Assembly (NCBI GenBank): GCA_002499445.1
Contig: DALS01000060.1
Span: 1-64,000, forward strand
Source of the DNA: Methanosarcina sp. UBA293
GTDB taxonomy: Archaea; Halobacteriota; Methanosarcinia; Methanosarcinales; Methanosarcinaceae
DNA: 64,000 nt
Reading direction: 5' to 3'
Shown here one piece after another: positions 8,964 to 18,811 of the stretch. A program made the position numbers and the translations under genes. Every line of letters starts with the position of its first letter. Positions within the stretch are counted from its first letter, which is position 1. Below the pieces are notes generated by a model, which was not told the origin of the DNA, did not search any database, and saw nothing but the letters and a program-made list of their open reading frames with translations.

Positions 8964-9866
8964 ATGAGCGAAACCATGGAAAGTCTGCGCCGAAAAATCG
9001 ATAGAGCAAACGATCTTCAATCGGTCGTCCGAACGATGAAAGCTCTTGCAGCCTCGAATATAGGACAATACGAAAAATCAGTGAGTGCATTGTCTGACTA
9101 CTATCGTACAGTTGAATTAGGACTGGGTATATGTTTTCGGGAAATCGCACCCTCAGCCGCTCCTGCAGAAAGAAAAAAACAAAAAAATATCGCTGGGACA
9201 GTTGGCGCGGTTGTATTTGGTTCAGATCAGGGATTGGTCGGTCAGTTCAATGATATTATAGCCGATTATGCTGTCAAGAAATTAGCAGTTTTTCCAGACA
9301 AGGTTCAGGTTTGGGCTGTCGGCGAGCGCGTTAACTCACGTTTGGAGGATGCAGGTCTACCGCTGGTAGGGCTATTTACGGTACCAAATTCCGTCAAAGC
9401 TATTACCCCACTTATAGGGCAGATTCTTGTGGAAAGTGAAAAACTCCGCAGCCAGGACGAGGATGCTGAACTTCATCTTTTTTACAACCGCCACAAAACC
9501 AGAGCTACTTATGAGCCTGTCAGTCAGCGGCTATTGCCCCTGGACGAGACCTGGCAACACGACCTAACCGAACTTACCTGGCCAACTAAGAATTTGCCAG
9601 AGGTCATAGGTGATAGTGCCGAAACTTTGCGGGTGCTGATCCGCGAATACCTTTTTGTCTCTCTCTTTCGGGCATGCGCCGAATCCCTTGGGAGTGAAAA
9701 TGCAAGCAGGCTGGCGGCGATGCAACGTGCCGACAAAAACATCGATGAACTGCTTGAAGAACTCAATGGAGAATTCTACCGTGTGCGACAAAGTGGTATT
9801 GATGAGGAGCTGTTTGAAGTTGTCTCAGGTTTTGAAGCGCTGTCCAGATCCCGTAGTTCTGAATAA
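8964..9866 (+). CDS. atpG: N-ATPase F1 subunit gamma
   Basis: Central rotor shaft of F1. The N-terminal helix (ETMESLRRKIDRANDLQSVV, then TMKALAASNI) and the C-terminal helix (SENASRLAAMQRADKNIDEL) form the coiled coil; FGSDQGLVGQFND is the conserved Rossmann-like start of the globular domain. The 300-residue length is typical. GAGGGGG lies upstream of ATG 8964. It is the last gene of the operon and is followed by a 21-bp tandem repeat. Confidence 0.95.
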   Translation: MSETMESLRRKIDRANDLQSVVRTMKALAASNIGQYEKSVSALSDYYRTVELGLGICFREIAPSAAPAERKKQKNIAGTVGAVVFGSDQGLVGQFNDIIADYAVKKLAVFPDKVQVWAVGERVNSRLEDAGLPLVGLFTVPNSVKAITPLIGQILVESEKLRSQDEDAELHLFYNRHKTRATYEPVSQRLLPLDETWQHDLTELTWPTKNLPEVIGDSAETLRVLIREYLFVSLFRACAESLGSENASRLAAMQRADKNIDELLEELNGEFYRVRQSGIDEELFEVVSGFEALSRSRSSE

Positions 9867-9949
9867 CAAAAAACAATATGAGTCAACACTGACTTCGAGC
9901 AGAATAAGGAATCATGAAAATTGAATTTATGAGACTGGATGGAAAGACG

Positions 9950-10033
9950 ATTATGAAATAAAGAAAGATAATTATGAAATAAAGAAAGATAGTTATGAAA
10001 TAAAGAAAGATAATTATGAAATAAAGAAAGATA
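9950..10033 (+). repeat. Four tandem copies of a 21-bp unit
   Basis: Four nearly perfect head-to-tail copies of a 21-bp unit (ATTATGAAATAAAGAAAGAT plus A) lie 80 bp after atpG, with a single A/G difference in the third. The period is a multiple of three, so one frame reads as repeats of NYEIKKD, but no start codon or ribosome site precedes it. It is best treated as a minisatellite in the operon's 3' region. Confidence 0.9.
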
Positions 10034-10161
10034 ATTACTGAGTAAGAGAGTCTTGTATCTGAGAAATCTCGATTTTACCTCAGACATCTAAAAGACAATC
10101 AGGGAAATCTTAATTTTAACTGTTTAGATAATTATATATTACCTGAGTAAAATTCTACATC

Positions 10162-11265
10162 ATGAGCTGGTACGGGATAGATGCAGTAGACAAAGCTTTT
10201 TCAAGGACGAGAAAAGCGCTTTTTGACCCCTTTGATCTCTGGAAATGGGCAAAACTCACAATTATTATTTTTCTGTTAGGTGGAGTTGCCTCGAATTATG
10301 GGAGCTCGGGTACTAACTATAAAATAGGCTCAGAAGACTTAGAGAAGCTCCCTAATATTGAGTCTGGTCAGATACCTGATTTTCCCTTTGATACACATGG
10401 GATTGCTTTCAATTATGTTTACGATGCATCATTTCCGGCAATTATAATAGCAGCAATAGTTTTCATTTTTCTCATAGTTTTGATTTTTTCCTACATTTCC
10501 AGTATCATGGAATTTGTTTTTGTAGAATCTCTTGTAAGAAACGAGGTAAAATTCTGGGCTTATTCACAAAGGTTCCTAGGAAAAGGATTCTATCTCCTGC
10601 TTGTGCGTTTGGCTCTGGGGCTGGTATTTCTCGCGTTTTTCGGAATAGCCATTTTTCCTCTAATCGGCAACATTCTCAAAAATTCCTCAGATTTTGCCTG
10701 GCCTACCCTGCTTGGAGGAATTTTCTGGTTCGCTGGTGTAATTATTGTGCTAATTCTTCTCGCTTCTGCAATAAATTCTCTTTTAAGCCTTGCAATTCCT
10801 CTTTCCATTTACAGGAATAAAGGAATCCTTTCGGCTTTTGGGCTTGTTTTCACGAATTTCAGAAAAAGCTGGCAGGAAGTTATGGTTTACTGGTTTATTA
10901 GATTCGTACTCGGGATAGGAATAGCCATTCTTGCTATTTTCCTTTTTGCGCTGACAGTACTAGTTTTAGGGCTTGTTTCCCTTATTTTTGACGCGATTCT
11001 GTACTTCCTTTTTTCGTCCATGGTATCAGAATCCCTTCTTTGGATACTCCTGATCCCCTTTATCGTTATAGAATTGATTTTGATTCTGGGGGTCCTGCTT
11101 TTCCTTAATGTGCCCCTTGTCGTTTTCCTGAAATACCACCTGTTGAGTTTCCTTGAAGCCTGGTTTGCGGATGCCGATATTCCTTTTTTTGATTCTTCTG
11201 CACAGGAGCCTGAAACTGCCCTGGAGCCTGAAACCGGATTTAATAAGCCGGAGCCTGACTTTTAA
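10162..11265 (+). CDS. Multi-pass membrane protein of unknown function
   Basis: A 367-residue integral membrane protein. After an amphipathic start (DAVDKAFSRTRKALFDPFDL), six or so hydrophobic segments follow (near residues 33, 97, 145, 190, 248 and 290). Such DPFDLWKW-type N-termini occur in archaeal membrane proteins of unknown role. The C-terminus is acidic and Pro/Glu-rich (QEPETALEPETG), similar in flavour to the ATPase tails upstream. No functional motif is recognised. Confidence 0.8.
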   Translation: MSWYGIDAVDKAFSRTRKALFDPFDLWKWAKLTIIIFLLGGVASNYGSSGTNYKIGSEDLEKLPNIESGQIPDFPFDTHGIAFNYVYDASFPAIIIAAIVFIFLIVLIFSYISSIMEFVFVESLVRNEVKFWAYSQRFLGKGFYLLLVRLALGLVFLAFFGIAIFPLIGNILKNSSDFAWPTLLGGIFWFAGVIIVLILLASAINSLLSLAIPLSIYRNKGILSAFGLVFTNFRKSWQEVMVYWFIRFVLGIGIAILAIFLFALTVLVLGLVSLIFDAILYFLFSSMVSESLLWILLIPFIVIELILILGVLLFLNVPLVVFLKYHLLSFLEAWFADADIPFFDSSAQEPETALEPETGFNKPEPDF

Positions 11266-11534
11266 GCTAAATGTGGAAAATTCTGGGTCCTGAGCTTCCT
11301 TGATGTTAATGGGAAAAGCTTAGGGCTCTAAATCGTTATATGAATCGATTTCCAGAGTTTCATGTCAGCTTTAAGGCAAAATTCAATATCAGACACCCTT
11401 TAACTCCCGGATAAAGAAACTATGTTCAGAATCCCTGTTTTTTTAAATATAATATACTGCATGAAACTAACTATAACCTAGTAATTCTATTACCGGACAG
11501 TCATCCGGAAATTCAAGTCTGGGAGTTGAGGATA

Positions 11535-11738
11535 ATGAAACAGGAGTTCATTGAAAAGTATTATCTGGGCAAAGAAGTTGAAATTGACATTGGGGGGAAT
11601 ACCACATACAGAGGAGTTGCTGCCGAAGTCAATGATGGGGTTCTCAGCCTTAAGTGGACTATAAGAGAAGAAGGCTACACCCATATTGATATAGAAAGAA
11701 TCGCTGTAATATGGAAAACCATCAGGGGTAGAAGATAA
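11535..11738 (+). CDS. Small MM0924-like protein
   Basis: A 67-residue protein that looks like a small beta-rich domain (EVEIDIGGNTTYRGVAAEV, then DGVLSLKWTIREE), resembling a Sm/SH3-like barrel. I recall similar short proteins in Methanosarcinales annotated as the MM0924 family, with no known function. ATG 11535 is used; an in-frame TTG at 11526 is the alternative. It is followed by a clear terminator hairpin, so it is probably a single-gene unit. Confidence 0.75.
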   Translation: MKQEFIEKYYLGKEVEIDIGGNTTYRGVAAEVNDGVLSLKWTIREEGYTHIDIERIAVIWKTIRGRR

Positions 11739-11761
11739 AAAACAAACAGAGAACTTTTTAT

Positions 11762-11794
11762 AAGGGCCCCATATTCAACTATATTGGGGCTCTT
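11762..11794 (+). terminator. GC-rich hairpin terminator
   Basis: AAGGGCCCCA pairs with TGGGGCTCTT (one G-U pair) across a short AT-rich loop, and the stem is followed by ATTTTAAAT. It lies 23 bp after the stop of the preceding small gene. Confidence 0.7.
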
Positions 11795-12574
11795 ATTTTA
11801 AATCTAATTCTTATTTGTGAAATGTCTTACCGGGCATTTTAGTTACTAAGTATATCAATCAATAGAGGAAGGCTGTCTTAATTGCTTCTCATTAATCGGA
11901 TAATTCTTGTGCGGTTTTTGGACTCCCTTTCATAAAGGATACTTTTAGGCTACCTTTCTGAATCTGATATTATGGTCGTTTTTAGAAGCTTGTCCTAAAG
12001 ATCTCCCTGAGCAAACATATAAAGACAATAAAAGAGTATGATAAGAGTTTGGAAATTAATACAAAGTTTGAAGACTGTTTGTTTTGTAGTTTTGATTCTT
12101 ACAACTTCTCTTATTCATAGTTTAATGGATCTGTAAGTTGCTTTAAAAGGATCATAGAAGAAATAAAAGGTATGAACAGTTACTGTTGAGATATCCTTCA
12201 ATTGACTTTAAAAAGGATCATAGAAGAAATAAAAATATTATCTTTCTGCCTGCATTATAACAAAGCTTAAATCAAGTACAGTAATTACTGAATAAATTGA
12301 TTGGCGTACGGAAGATCCGTTTCTCTTTAGGACAGGAAAGATTCCTTTTCTGAATACGGATATTATATTCGTTAATTACTTATTTGAAGTTTAATATATA
12401 AGCGGCCGGTAGTAAAGTTTTCTAACAGTCTACTGGTTAGATTTTCTAACAGTCTACTGGTTAGAGATTCATTACTGATAGAGGTTCACAGCTAATATTT
12501 ATTGGGCACTGTAGGAAAAAACCTACATTGACCACATTTCACTTTATCTAATCTTTCTTCAGGGAGACCCCCAT
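11795..12574. other. 780-bp gap with two direct repeats upstream of ileS
   Basis: No gene is seen. It holds a 28-bp direct repeat (12141-12168 and 12206-12234, differing by one A) and two copies of a 21-bp unit with a 24-bp period at 12421-12441 and 12445-12465. Each 21-bp copy can fold as a small hairpin (TCTAAC with GTTAGA). These last repeats fall in the region expected to contain the ileS promoter or leader. Confidence 0.6.
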
Positions 12575-15500
12575 ATGATAAAAGAAATCACTGCCAAGTA
12601 TAACGCAGAGCAAATCGAAAAAAAGGTAACGCAGCTCTGGGAAGATAGCGATGCATACCGAAAAACCCGGGAGCACCGCAAAACCGGAAAAAGGCTTTTT
12701 TTTGTTGACGGACCCCCATATACGACCGGGCATATTCACCTTGGAACTGCCTGGAACAAGATCATTAAAGATTCCATTCTCCGCTATTACTCAATGAATA
12801 ACCGTAATATCCTCGAGCGTCCAGGCTGGGACATGCACGGCCTGCCTATCGAGGTCAAAGTCGAAGGCGTGCTCGGCTTCAAATCCAAAAAGGACATTGA
12901 GAGTTTTGGAGTAGAAAAGTTTATTGAGAAATGCAAAGAGTTTGCTATCACCCAGAAGCGGGCAATGACCGAGCAGTTCCAGAGGCTTGGGGTCTGGATG
13001 CAATGGGATGACCCCTACATGACCTTAAAAGACGATTACATCGAGGCTGCCTGGTGGACCCTCAAGCAGGCCAGTGAAAAAAACCTCCTGGACGTGGGCA
13101 AACGTTCAGTCAACTGGTGCCCGCGTTGTGAAACTGCAATTGCAGACTCCGAGGTCGAATATTCTGATCGGACTGACCCTTCGATCTATGTGAAATTTAA
13201 GGTCAAAGGCGAAGAAAATACCTTCATAGTTATCTGGACAACAACCCCCTGGACAATTCCTGCAAACGTGGCTGTTGCCGTGCATCCGGATTTTGAATAC
13301 TCGAAATTCAGAGCAATCAGGCAGGATGGCTCTGAAGAAATCCTCATTGCAGCCACAGACCTGATCGAAAATGTCCTTAGACAGGGCAGGTACGTTGACT
13401 ACGAAGTACTTGAAACAATGCTCGGGGAAGAGCTTACAAAACTTGAATACGAAAGCCCTGTTGGGGACCTGGTACCTGTGCAGAATGAGATAAAGCATGG
13501 TGTTTATCTTGCCGATTTCGTAACTGCAGAAAACACAGGCTGTGTACATATCGCCCCAGGGCATGGTATAGACGACTTTAATGTTGGTGTGAAATATAAG
13601 CTTCCAATTCTCTGCCCGGTAGGTCCAAACGGTTCTTATACTGAGGAAGCCGGGGAATACACAGGCAAGAATGTAAGGGAAGCAAACCCGATTGTCATTG
13701 AAGACCTCAGAGAACGCAACAGGCTGCTTGCAGAAGGGACTGTCTCGCACAGGTACGGGCACTGCTGGCGCTGCAAAACGCCTATCATTTATCTGGCAAC
13801 TGAACAGTGGTTCCTTAAAGTTACCGAGATCAAGGATAAAATGCTTGAGGAAATCGATTCTGTAGACTGGTACCCTGACTGGGCAGGTTCAGCCAGATTC
13901 AGAACCTGGGTTGAAGGTGCTCGGGATTGGTGTATCTCCAGACAGCGCTACTGGGGAATTCCGATCCCGGTATGGAAATGTAAAAAGTGCGGAAAACTTG
14001 AGGTAATAGGGACAAAAGCCGAACTGCTGGAAAAGTCCGGGGCAGGCGGGGACATTGAACTTCACCGCCCCTATGTGGATAAGGTTACTATCCCCTGTGA
14101 ATGCGGTGGAGAAAAAAAGCGTGTAGAAGACGTTTTTGATGTCTGGTTTGACTCGGCTGTCGCTTCCTGGGCTACTCTGAAATTCCCACAGACCAGGGAG
14201 GAATTCGATGAGTGGTGGCCTGCCGACTTTATCACCGAGGGACATGACCAGACCAGGGGCTGGTTCTATTCCCAACTCGGGGCAAGCATGGTTAGCTTTG
14301 GGCGAGCTCCATATAGGAGTGTGCTCATGCACGGCTTTACGCTTGACGCTGTCGGGAAGAAAATGTCCAAGAGCCTTGGAAACGTAGTTTCGCCCCTTGA
14401 TGTAATCGACAGGTACGGAGCTGACACCCTGCGCGCCTATGTACTATCTTCAAATGCGCCCTGGGAAGACCTGAAATTCAACCGGGAAGAGGTGGAAACT
14501 ATCCAACGCTCAATCAATATTCTCTGGAATGTTTTCAGGTTCCCGCTGCCTTATATGGCTCTTGATAATTTTGATCCTCTTAAGGTTAGCCTGGGTTCCG
14601 TAAAAGACGCGCTCAGGGAAGAAGATCGGTGGATTCTTTCAAGAGCTCAGTCCGTTGTCAAAGCCGTAGATGAAGCAATGAGCGGGTACCTTCTGCATAA
14701 AGCCGTGCGTGAGATTCTGGAATTTATTCTGGAAGACCTCTCTCGCTGGTATATCCAGCTTATCCGTCCAAGAACCTGGACCGAAGCCGACGACCCTGAT
14801 AAGCTTGCAGCTTATTGCGTGCTCTATGAAGTCTACGTAACCCTTACAAAACTGATCTCGCCTTTCATGCCCTATCTGGCTGAAGAGATGTACCAGAACC
14901 TTATCAGAAACGTAGACCCCAATGCATTGGAATCAGTTCATATGTGCGACTGGCCGAAGGTAAATGAAGTCTATCTTGATCCGGAGCTTGAAGCAGCCAT
15001 GGATACTGTACGCTCTATTGTGGAAGCTGCCTCAAATGCCCGTCAGAAAGCAGGAAGAAAGCTCAGATGGCCTGTATCCCGAATAGTCGTCTCTCCTGAA
15101 ACTGAGGAAGCGGCAAAGGCTGTTGAGAGGCTACGCTCAGTCCTTATGGGTCAGACCAATTCCAAGGCTATTGTCCTGACGCCTGTTGCTGAGAGTTGGG
15201 ATGAGCTTGGGCTTGAAGTAATCCCTGATCCTGGAAAAATAGGTCCTGTTTTCAAGAAAGACGCAGGAAAAGTTATCCCTGCTCTGCAGAAGGTTGACGG
15301 TTTTGCCCTGAAAAAAGCCTTTGCCGAAGCTGGCGAGTTTGAACTCTCCCTTGCAGACGGAACAACTGTCACAGTAATTCCGGGAATGGCGAATTTCAAA
15401 GAAACCCTGCCAGAAGGCACTGCAAGTGCAGAATCCGATGCCGGCCTTGTCTATGTCGATGCAAACCTGACTCCTGAACTTGAAGCTGAAGGGTATGCAA

Positions 15501-15751
15501 GAGAAGTTATTCGCAGGCTTCAGGACATGCGGAAGGAACTCGACCTTCTTGTGGACGAAAATATTAGCGCTTCGGTCTGGATAGAAGACGAAAGGATCTT
15601 GAAGCTTGTTGAAACCCTCAAGGACCTTATTGCAGAAGAAGTAAGAGCCGATACCTTTGACCTTGGCAATAGTATCGAGGTTTTTGGAGCCCTTGTGAAG
15701 GATTGGGATGTCGAAGGCATTGCCATGAAGATGGGAATCTCAAAGAAGTAA
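12575..15751 (+). CDS. ileS: Isoleucyl-tRNA synthetase
   Basis: Class I aminoacyl-tRNA synthetase that charges tRNA-Ile in the cytoplasm. The HIGH motif is HIHLG at residues 53-57 after DGPPYTTG; KMSKS is near residue 596. The inserted CP1 editing domain lies between them (WTTTPWTIPANVA near 220). Cys clusters in the insert and C-terminal region (CWRCKTP, CKKCGK, CECGG) suggest bound zinc. The 1058-residue length is normal for archaeal IleRS. GGGAG lies upstream of ATG 12575. It appears monocistronic, with a terminator downstream. Confidence 0.98.
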   Translation: MIKEITAKYNAEQIEKKVTQLWEDSDAYRKTREHRKTGKRLFFVDGPPYTTGHIHLGTAWNKIIKDSILRYYSMNNRNILERPGWDMHGLPIEVKVEGVLGFKSKKDIESFGVEKFIEKCKEFAITQKRAMTEQFQRLGVWMQWDDPYMTLKDDYIEAAWWTLKQASEKNLLDVGKRSVNWCPRCETAIADSEVEYSDRTDPSIYVKFKVKGEENTFIVIWTTTPWTIPANVAVAVHPDFEYSKFRAIRQDGSEEILIAATDLIENVLRQGRYVDYEVLETMLGEELTKLEYESPVGDLVPVQNEIKHGVYLADFVTAENTGCVHIAPGHGIDDFNVGVKYKLPILCPVGPNGSYTEEAGEYTGKNVREANPIVIEDLRERNRLLAEGTVSHRYGHCWRCKTPIIYLATEQWFLKVTEIKDKMLEEIDSVDWYPDWAGSARFRTWVEGARDWCISRQRYWGIPIPVWKCKKCGKLEVIGTKAELLEKSGAGGDIELHRPYVDKVTIPCECGGEKKRVEDVFDVWFDSAVASWATLKFPQTREEFDEWWPADFITEGHDQTRGWFYSQLGASMVSFGRAPYRSVLMHGFTLDAVGKKMSKSLGNVVSPLDVIDRYGADTLRAYVLSSNAPWEDLKFNREEVETIQRSINILWNVFRFPLPYMALDNFDPLKVSLGSVKDALREEDRWILSRAQSVVKAVDEAMSGYLLHKAVREILEFILEDLSRWYIQLIRPRTWTEADDPDKLAAYCVLYEVYVTLTKLISPFMPYLAEEMYQNLIRNVDPNALESVHMCDWPKVNEVYLDPELEAAMDTVRSIVEAASNARQKAGRKLRWPVSRIVVSPETEEAAKAVERLRSVLMGQTNSKAIVLTPVAESWDELGLEVIPDPGKIGPVFKKDAGKVIPALQKVDGFALKKAFAEAGEFELSLADGTTVTVIPGMANFKETLPEGTASAESDAGLVYVDANLTPELEAEGYAREVIRRLQDMRKELDLLVDENISASVWIEDERILKLVETLKDLIAEEVRADTFDLGNSIEVFGALVKDWDVEGIAMKMGISKK

Positions 15752-15778
15752 AATTAAGAATACTTTTAGTTTATTCAA

Positions 15779-15797
15779 GTAGCCTTGACAAGGCTAC
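15779..15797 (+). terminator. ileS terminator hairpin
   Basis: GTAGCCTT and AAGGCTAC form a perfect 8-bp stem with a three-base loop, followed by ACGATTTTTCTATTTTTTCT. It lies 28 bp after the ileS stop. Confidence 0.85.
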
Positions 15798-15965
15798 ACG
15801 ATTTTTCTATTTTTTCTATCTTTGAAGGATTTTCATCCGCATCTTTTTGTGTGTCTCTTTATATTATCCATACTTTATTGTGTATAATAAGGAATCGGGG
15901 GACCAGTTTCAATGGCTTCGAATCGGTTATTTAATAGAACTATTTATCAATAGGAGATGGTAACC

Positions 15966-16190
15966 ATGTCGAATCAAAAAACAAAAACTTTATATTAGAA
16001 CTTTACGTACTTCTTGCCACAGCATTGTACATAGATGAACATTTTATTTCCGAAGCGAAAGCTACGGTAAAATTCCTTAAAATATTTCAAATTCTAAAAA
16101 CAGTTTTGTTAAACTGTTCGAAAATTAAGATTTCCTTCCCAACCTCATTTTGTTTTCGAGGTTTGTTAAAAAATATCCATTTTATTAATC
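15966..16190 (+). pseudogene. Possible decayed small gene
   Basis: An ATG with a GGAGATGG site opens a ten-codon reading frame that stops at TAG. Just after the A-rich run another frame stays open for about 70 codons and reads like protein (LELYVLLATALYIDEHFISE). A one-base indel in the A-run would join them. I do not recognise the product; the evidence is only open frame and composition. Confidence 0.3.
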
Positions 16191-16290
16191 TATTTCATTA
16201 ATCCATTTCATTAATCCATTTCATTTAACATTTCATTTAATCCATTTCATTTAACATTTCATTTAATCCATTTCATTTAACATTTCATTA
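16190..16290 (+). repeat. Degenerate 12-14 bp tandem repeat before iorA
   Basis: About eight head-to-tail units alternating between TTTAATCCATTTCA-like and TTTAACATTTCA-like sequence end some 20 bp before the iorA start. The array therefore replaces the usual upstream sequence of the gene, and no strong ribosome site is visible there. Confidence 0.85.
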
Positions 16291-16309
16291 ATATTGCCCA
16301 CGATTCGAG

Positions 16310-18190
16310 ATGAGTTTATTGACTGAAAAAAAACTATTAATGGGTAATGAAGCCATTGCACTTGGAGCTATAGAAACAGGCGTACAGGTAGTTACCGGGT
16401 ATCCGGGAACTCCCTCAACCGAGGCTCTGGAGACGATTATCCGGTATGCGGACAGGTGTGGAATCTACACCGAGTGGTCCAGCAATGAAAAGGTTGCACT
16501 TGAAACAGCAATAGGAGCAGCTTATTCCGGGGCAAAGGCGCTTGTGACCATGAAACAGGTAGGGTTGAATGTTGCATCCGATCCCCTGATGAGCCTGAGC
16601 TATATCGGGATAAAAGGAGCGCTTGTCCTGCTCGTTGCTGACGATCCAGGACCTCATTCCTCCCAGACCGAGCAGGATACGCGGGTTTTCGGGCACTTTG
16701 CAAATATTCCTGTCCTTGACCCTGCAACTCCTCAGGAAGCCTACGAACTGACAAAACTGGCTTTTGAGCTTTCGCATGAGTTCGAAATTCCTGTTATCCT
16801 GAGAACTACTACGCGGGTTTCCCATAGTTCAGGAGATGTCGAGGTTGCAGTTACAGAACCTGCGCTGGTTGAATCCGTTGATGAGGGTTTTGTAAAGGAT
16901 AGGCGCTGGACGATTTTTCCAAGGCTTACTGCCGAGCGGCATCCCTGGCTTGAAAGCGTACAGGATCAACTTTCCGAGCGTTTTTCCGAACTTTCCTTCA
17001 ACTCGGTTTCGGGATCAGGAAAAATCGGGATTATTGCCTCAGGCGTTTCAGCGCTTTATGTAAGGGAAGCCGTGGAAACTGTCAGAAGTTTTGAAGAGCT
17101 TTTCACACTCTTCAGGGTTGGGACGGTATATCCGTTTCCTGAAAAAGCAGTCCTTTCTTTCCTGAAAGGTATTGACAGGCTGATAGTGGCTGAAGAGCTT
17201 GACCCTTACCTTGAGGAACAGGTGCTTCAGCTAATAGGAAGAGCACATCTGTCTGTAGAGGTTTATGGAAAAAAGAATGGCTTTTTCCCTGTGAGTGGGG
17301 AATACAATGTAGACCTTGTCATTGACGGCATAAACCTCGCACTTGAAGCCTGTGGAGAGAGTTTGCGCCTTTCTCATGCTTTGCCTACCATCTCAGGAGA
17401 AAAGCTTCCTCCCCTTCCAGTCCGTGCTCCGACCCTCTGCGCCGGCTGCATGCACAGGACCGTTTTTTATGCATTCAAGCAGGCTGCAAAACAGCTTAAA
17501 AAAGAGAGTCAAGCTGATACGATTTTCTCGGGAGATATTGGCTGTTATACCCTTGGAAATGCCTATCCCCTTAATATGGTGGATACCTGCCTTTGCATGG
17601 GAGCAGGGATAAGCATTGCAGGAGGGCTCTTCCGTACAAATCCGAAAGCAAAACACGTAGCCTTTATCGGGGATTCGACTTTTTTCCACTCAGGCATCCC
17701 TGCAGTGATAAACGCTGTCTATAACAGAGCTGACATTACCCTTGCCGTACTTGACAACCGCACAACTGCAATGACAGGGCACCAGCCCCATCCTGGAATA
17801 GGCTTGACTGCGCTTGGAAGTGCTTCCAGAGCCATTAAGATTGCAGATGTGGTTCAGAGCTGTGGAGTTGAATTTGTAAGGACCGTGGACACTGTAGATG
17901 AGGACAGCCTGGAGAGTTGTGTAAAAGCCGCAAAGGAAGCTATGAATTTTAAGGGGCTGTCGGTTATAGTATTCAAAGGCAGGTGTGCAGGGATTATAAA
18001 ACCTGACAAATATTACGAAATAAAGCCTGAAGCCTGCACAGGTTGTGGGTTCTGTATAAAAGAATTAGGCTGCCCTGCTCTTAACCTTGCTTCGGATAAG
18101 CCTGTTATACAGGACAGTTGCAGTGGCTGCGGGCTCTGTGCCCAGGTATGCCCGTCAGAAGCTATCTGCCTAGGAGGGGAAAAGCTGTGA
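16310..18190 (+). CDS. iorA: Indolepyruvate ferredoxin oxidoreductase, alpha subunit
   Basis: Oxidatively decarboxylates aryl pyruvates (indolepyruvate, phenylpyruvate) to aryl-acetyl-CoA with ferredoxin, or the reverse. The N-terminal pyrimidine-binding part includes VTGYPGTPSTEALE. The TPP-binding part starts SGDIGCYTLGN and contains GDSTFFHSG. The C-terminus carries two 4Fe-4S motifs, CTGCGFCIKELGCP and CSGCGLCAQVCP. At 626 residues it is full length. The stop overlaps the iorB start (GTGA). The aryl-CoA ligase downstream suggests assimilation of arylacetates into aromatic amino acids, a role known from other methanogens. Confidence 0.96.
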   Translation: MSLLTEKKLLMGNEAIALGAIETGVQVVTGYPGTPSTEALETIIRYADRCGIYTEWSSNEKVALETAIGAAYSGAKALVTMKQVGLNVASDPLMSLSYIGIKGALVLLVADDPGPHSSQTEQDTRVFGHFANIPVLDPATPQEAYELTKLAFELSHEFEIPVILRTTTRVSHSSGDVEVAVTEPALVESVDEGFVKDRRWTIFPRLTAERHPWLESVQDQLSERFSELSFNSVSGSGKIGIIASGVSALYVREAVETVRSFEELFTLFRVGTVYPFPEKAVLSFLKGIDRLIVAEELDPYLEEQVLQLIGRAHLSVEVYGKKNGFFPVSGEYNVDLVIDGINLALEACGESLRLSHALPTISGEKLPPLPVRAPTLCAGCMHRTVFYAFKQAAKQLKKESQADTIFSGDIGCYTLGNAYPLNMVDTCLCMGAGISIAGGLFRTNPKAKHVAFIGDSTFFHSGIPAVINAVYNRADITLAVLDNRTTAMTGHQPHPGIGLTALGSASRAIKIADVVQSCGVEFVRTVDTVDEDSLESCVKAAKEAMNFKGLSVIVFKGRCAGIIKPDKYYEIKPEACTGCGFCIKELGCPALNLASDKPVIQDSCSGCGLCAQVCPSEAICLGGEKL

Positions 18191-18786
18191 AATATAACAT
18201 TTTGATTGCAGGTGTTGGAGGGCAAGGGGTTGTGCTTGCCTCCCGTATGCTAGCGCTTGCTGCTATGAAAGCCGGATTCCATGTAAGCACTGCCGAGACC
18301 ATAGGCATGTCTCAGAGGGAAGGTTCGGTTAGCAGCCATATAAGAATAGGAGACAAAATTTCCGGGTCACTTATTCCAATCGGACAGGCAGACTTGCTTT
18401 TAGGTCTGGAACCCGCAGAAACTGTACGAAATCTACCATTTCTCAAAAAAGGTGGAAAGGTTCTGGTAAATACCCATGCTATTCAACCTGCATCGAGACC
18501 ACCTGGATGCCCTGAATATAAATCTGCAGCTTTGCTCTCATTTTTATGTGAATACTACCCTGATATTCTCTGCTCAGATTTCACAGAACTTGCAGAAGAC
18601 GTAGGGACATATAGAACTGCAAACGTTGCAATGCTTGGAGCGGCTGTGGGCGCACGAGTCTTACCTTTTCCAGAAAGTACTTTAAGAGCAGTACTTGATG
18701 CTGAAATCCCCGAGAGGTACAGGGCTGTAAACAAGGCTGCGTTCGAACGCGCAATGAAATGTATTAGATTAATCTCCGGCACCTAG
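18187..18786 (+). CDS. iorB: Indolepyruvate ferredoxin oxidoreductase, beta subunit
   Basis: Beta (gamma-domain) subunit of the same enzyme. It begins VKYNILIAGVGGQGVVLASR, the family's typical N-terminus, and contains ETIGMSQREGSVSSHIRIG. GTG 18187 is the start: it overlaps the iorA stop by four bases and has GGAGGGG nine bases upstream. A longer in-frame ORF reaching back into iorA is not expected to be used. Confidence 0.95.
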   Translation: MKYNILIAGVGGQGVVLASRMLALAAMKAGFHVSTAETIGMSQREGSVSSHIRIGDKISGSLIPIGQADLLLGLEPAETVRNLPFLKKGGKVLVNTHAIQPASRPPGCPEYKSAALLSFLCEYYPDILCSDFTELAEDVGTYRTANVAMLGAAVGARVLPFPESTLRAVLDAEIPERYRAVNKAAFERAMKCIRLISGT

Positions 18787-18811
18787 ACTGGGGAGCAGAA
18801 GGTGAAATTAC

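Noticed and set aside
9950..10033. CRISPR array
   Set aside because: Units are contiguous with no unique spacers. None of the repeats in the window has repeat-spacer alternation, and no cas genes are present.
9776..10087. Antisense frame across the 21-bp repeats
   Set aside because: Its repeated NYLSLFH pattern is only the reverse reading of the minisatellite; no start signal is present.
12421..12465. T-box or riboswitch before ileS
   Set aside because: The two hairpin units lack T-box elements, and T-boxes are not known in archaea; treated as a simple repeat.
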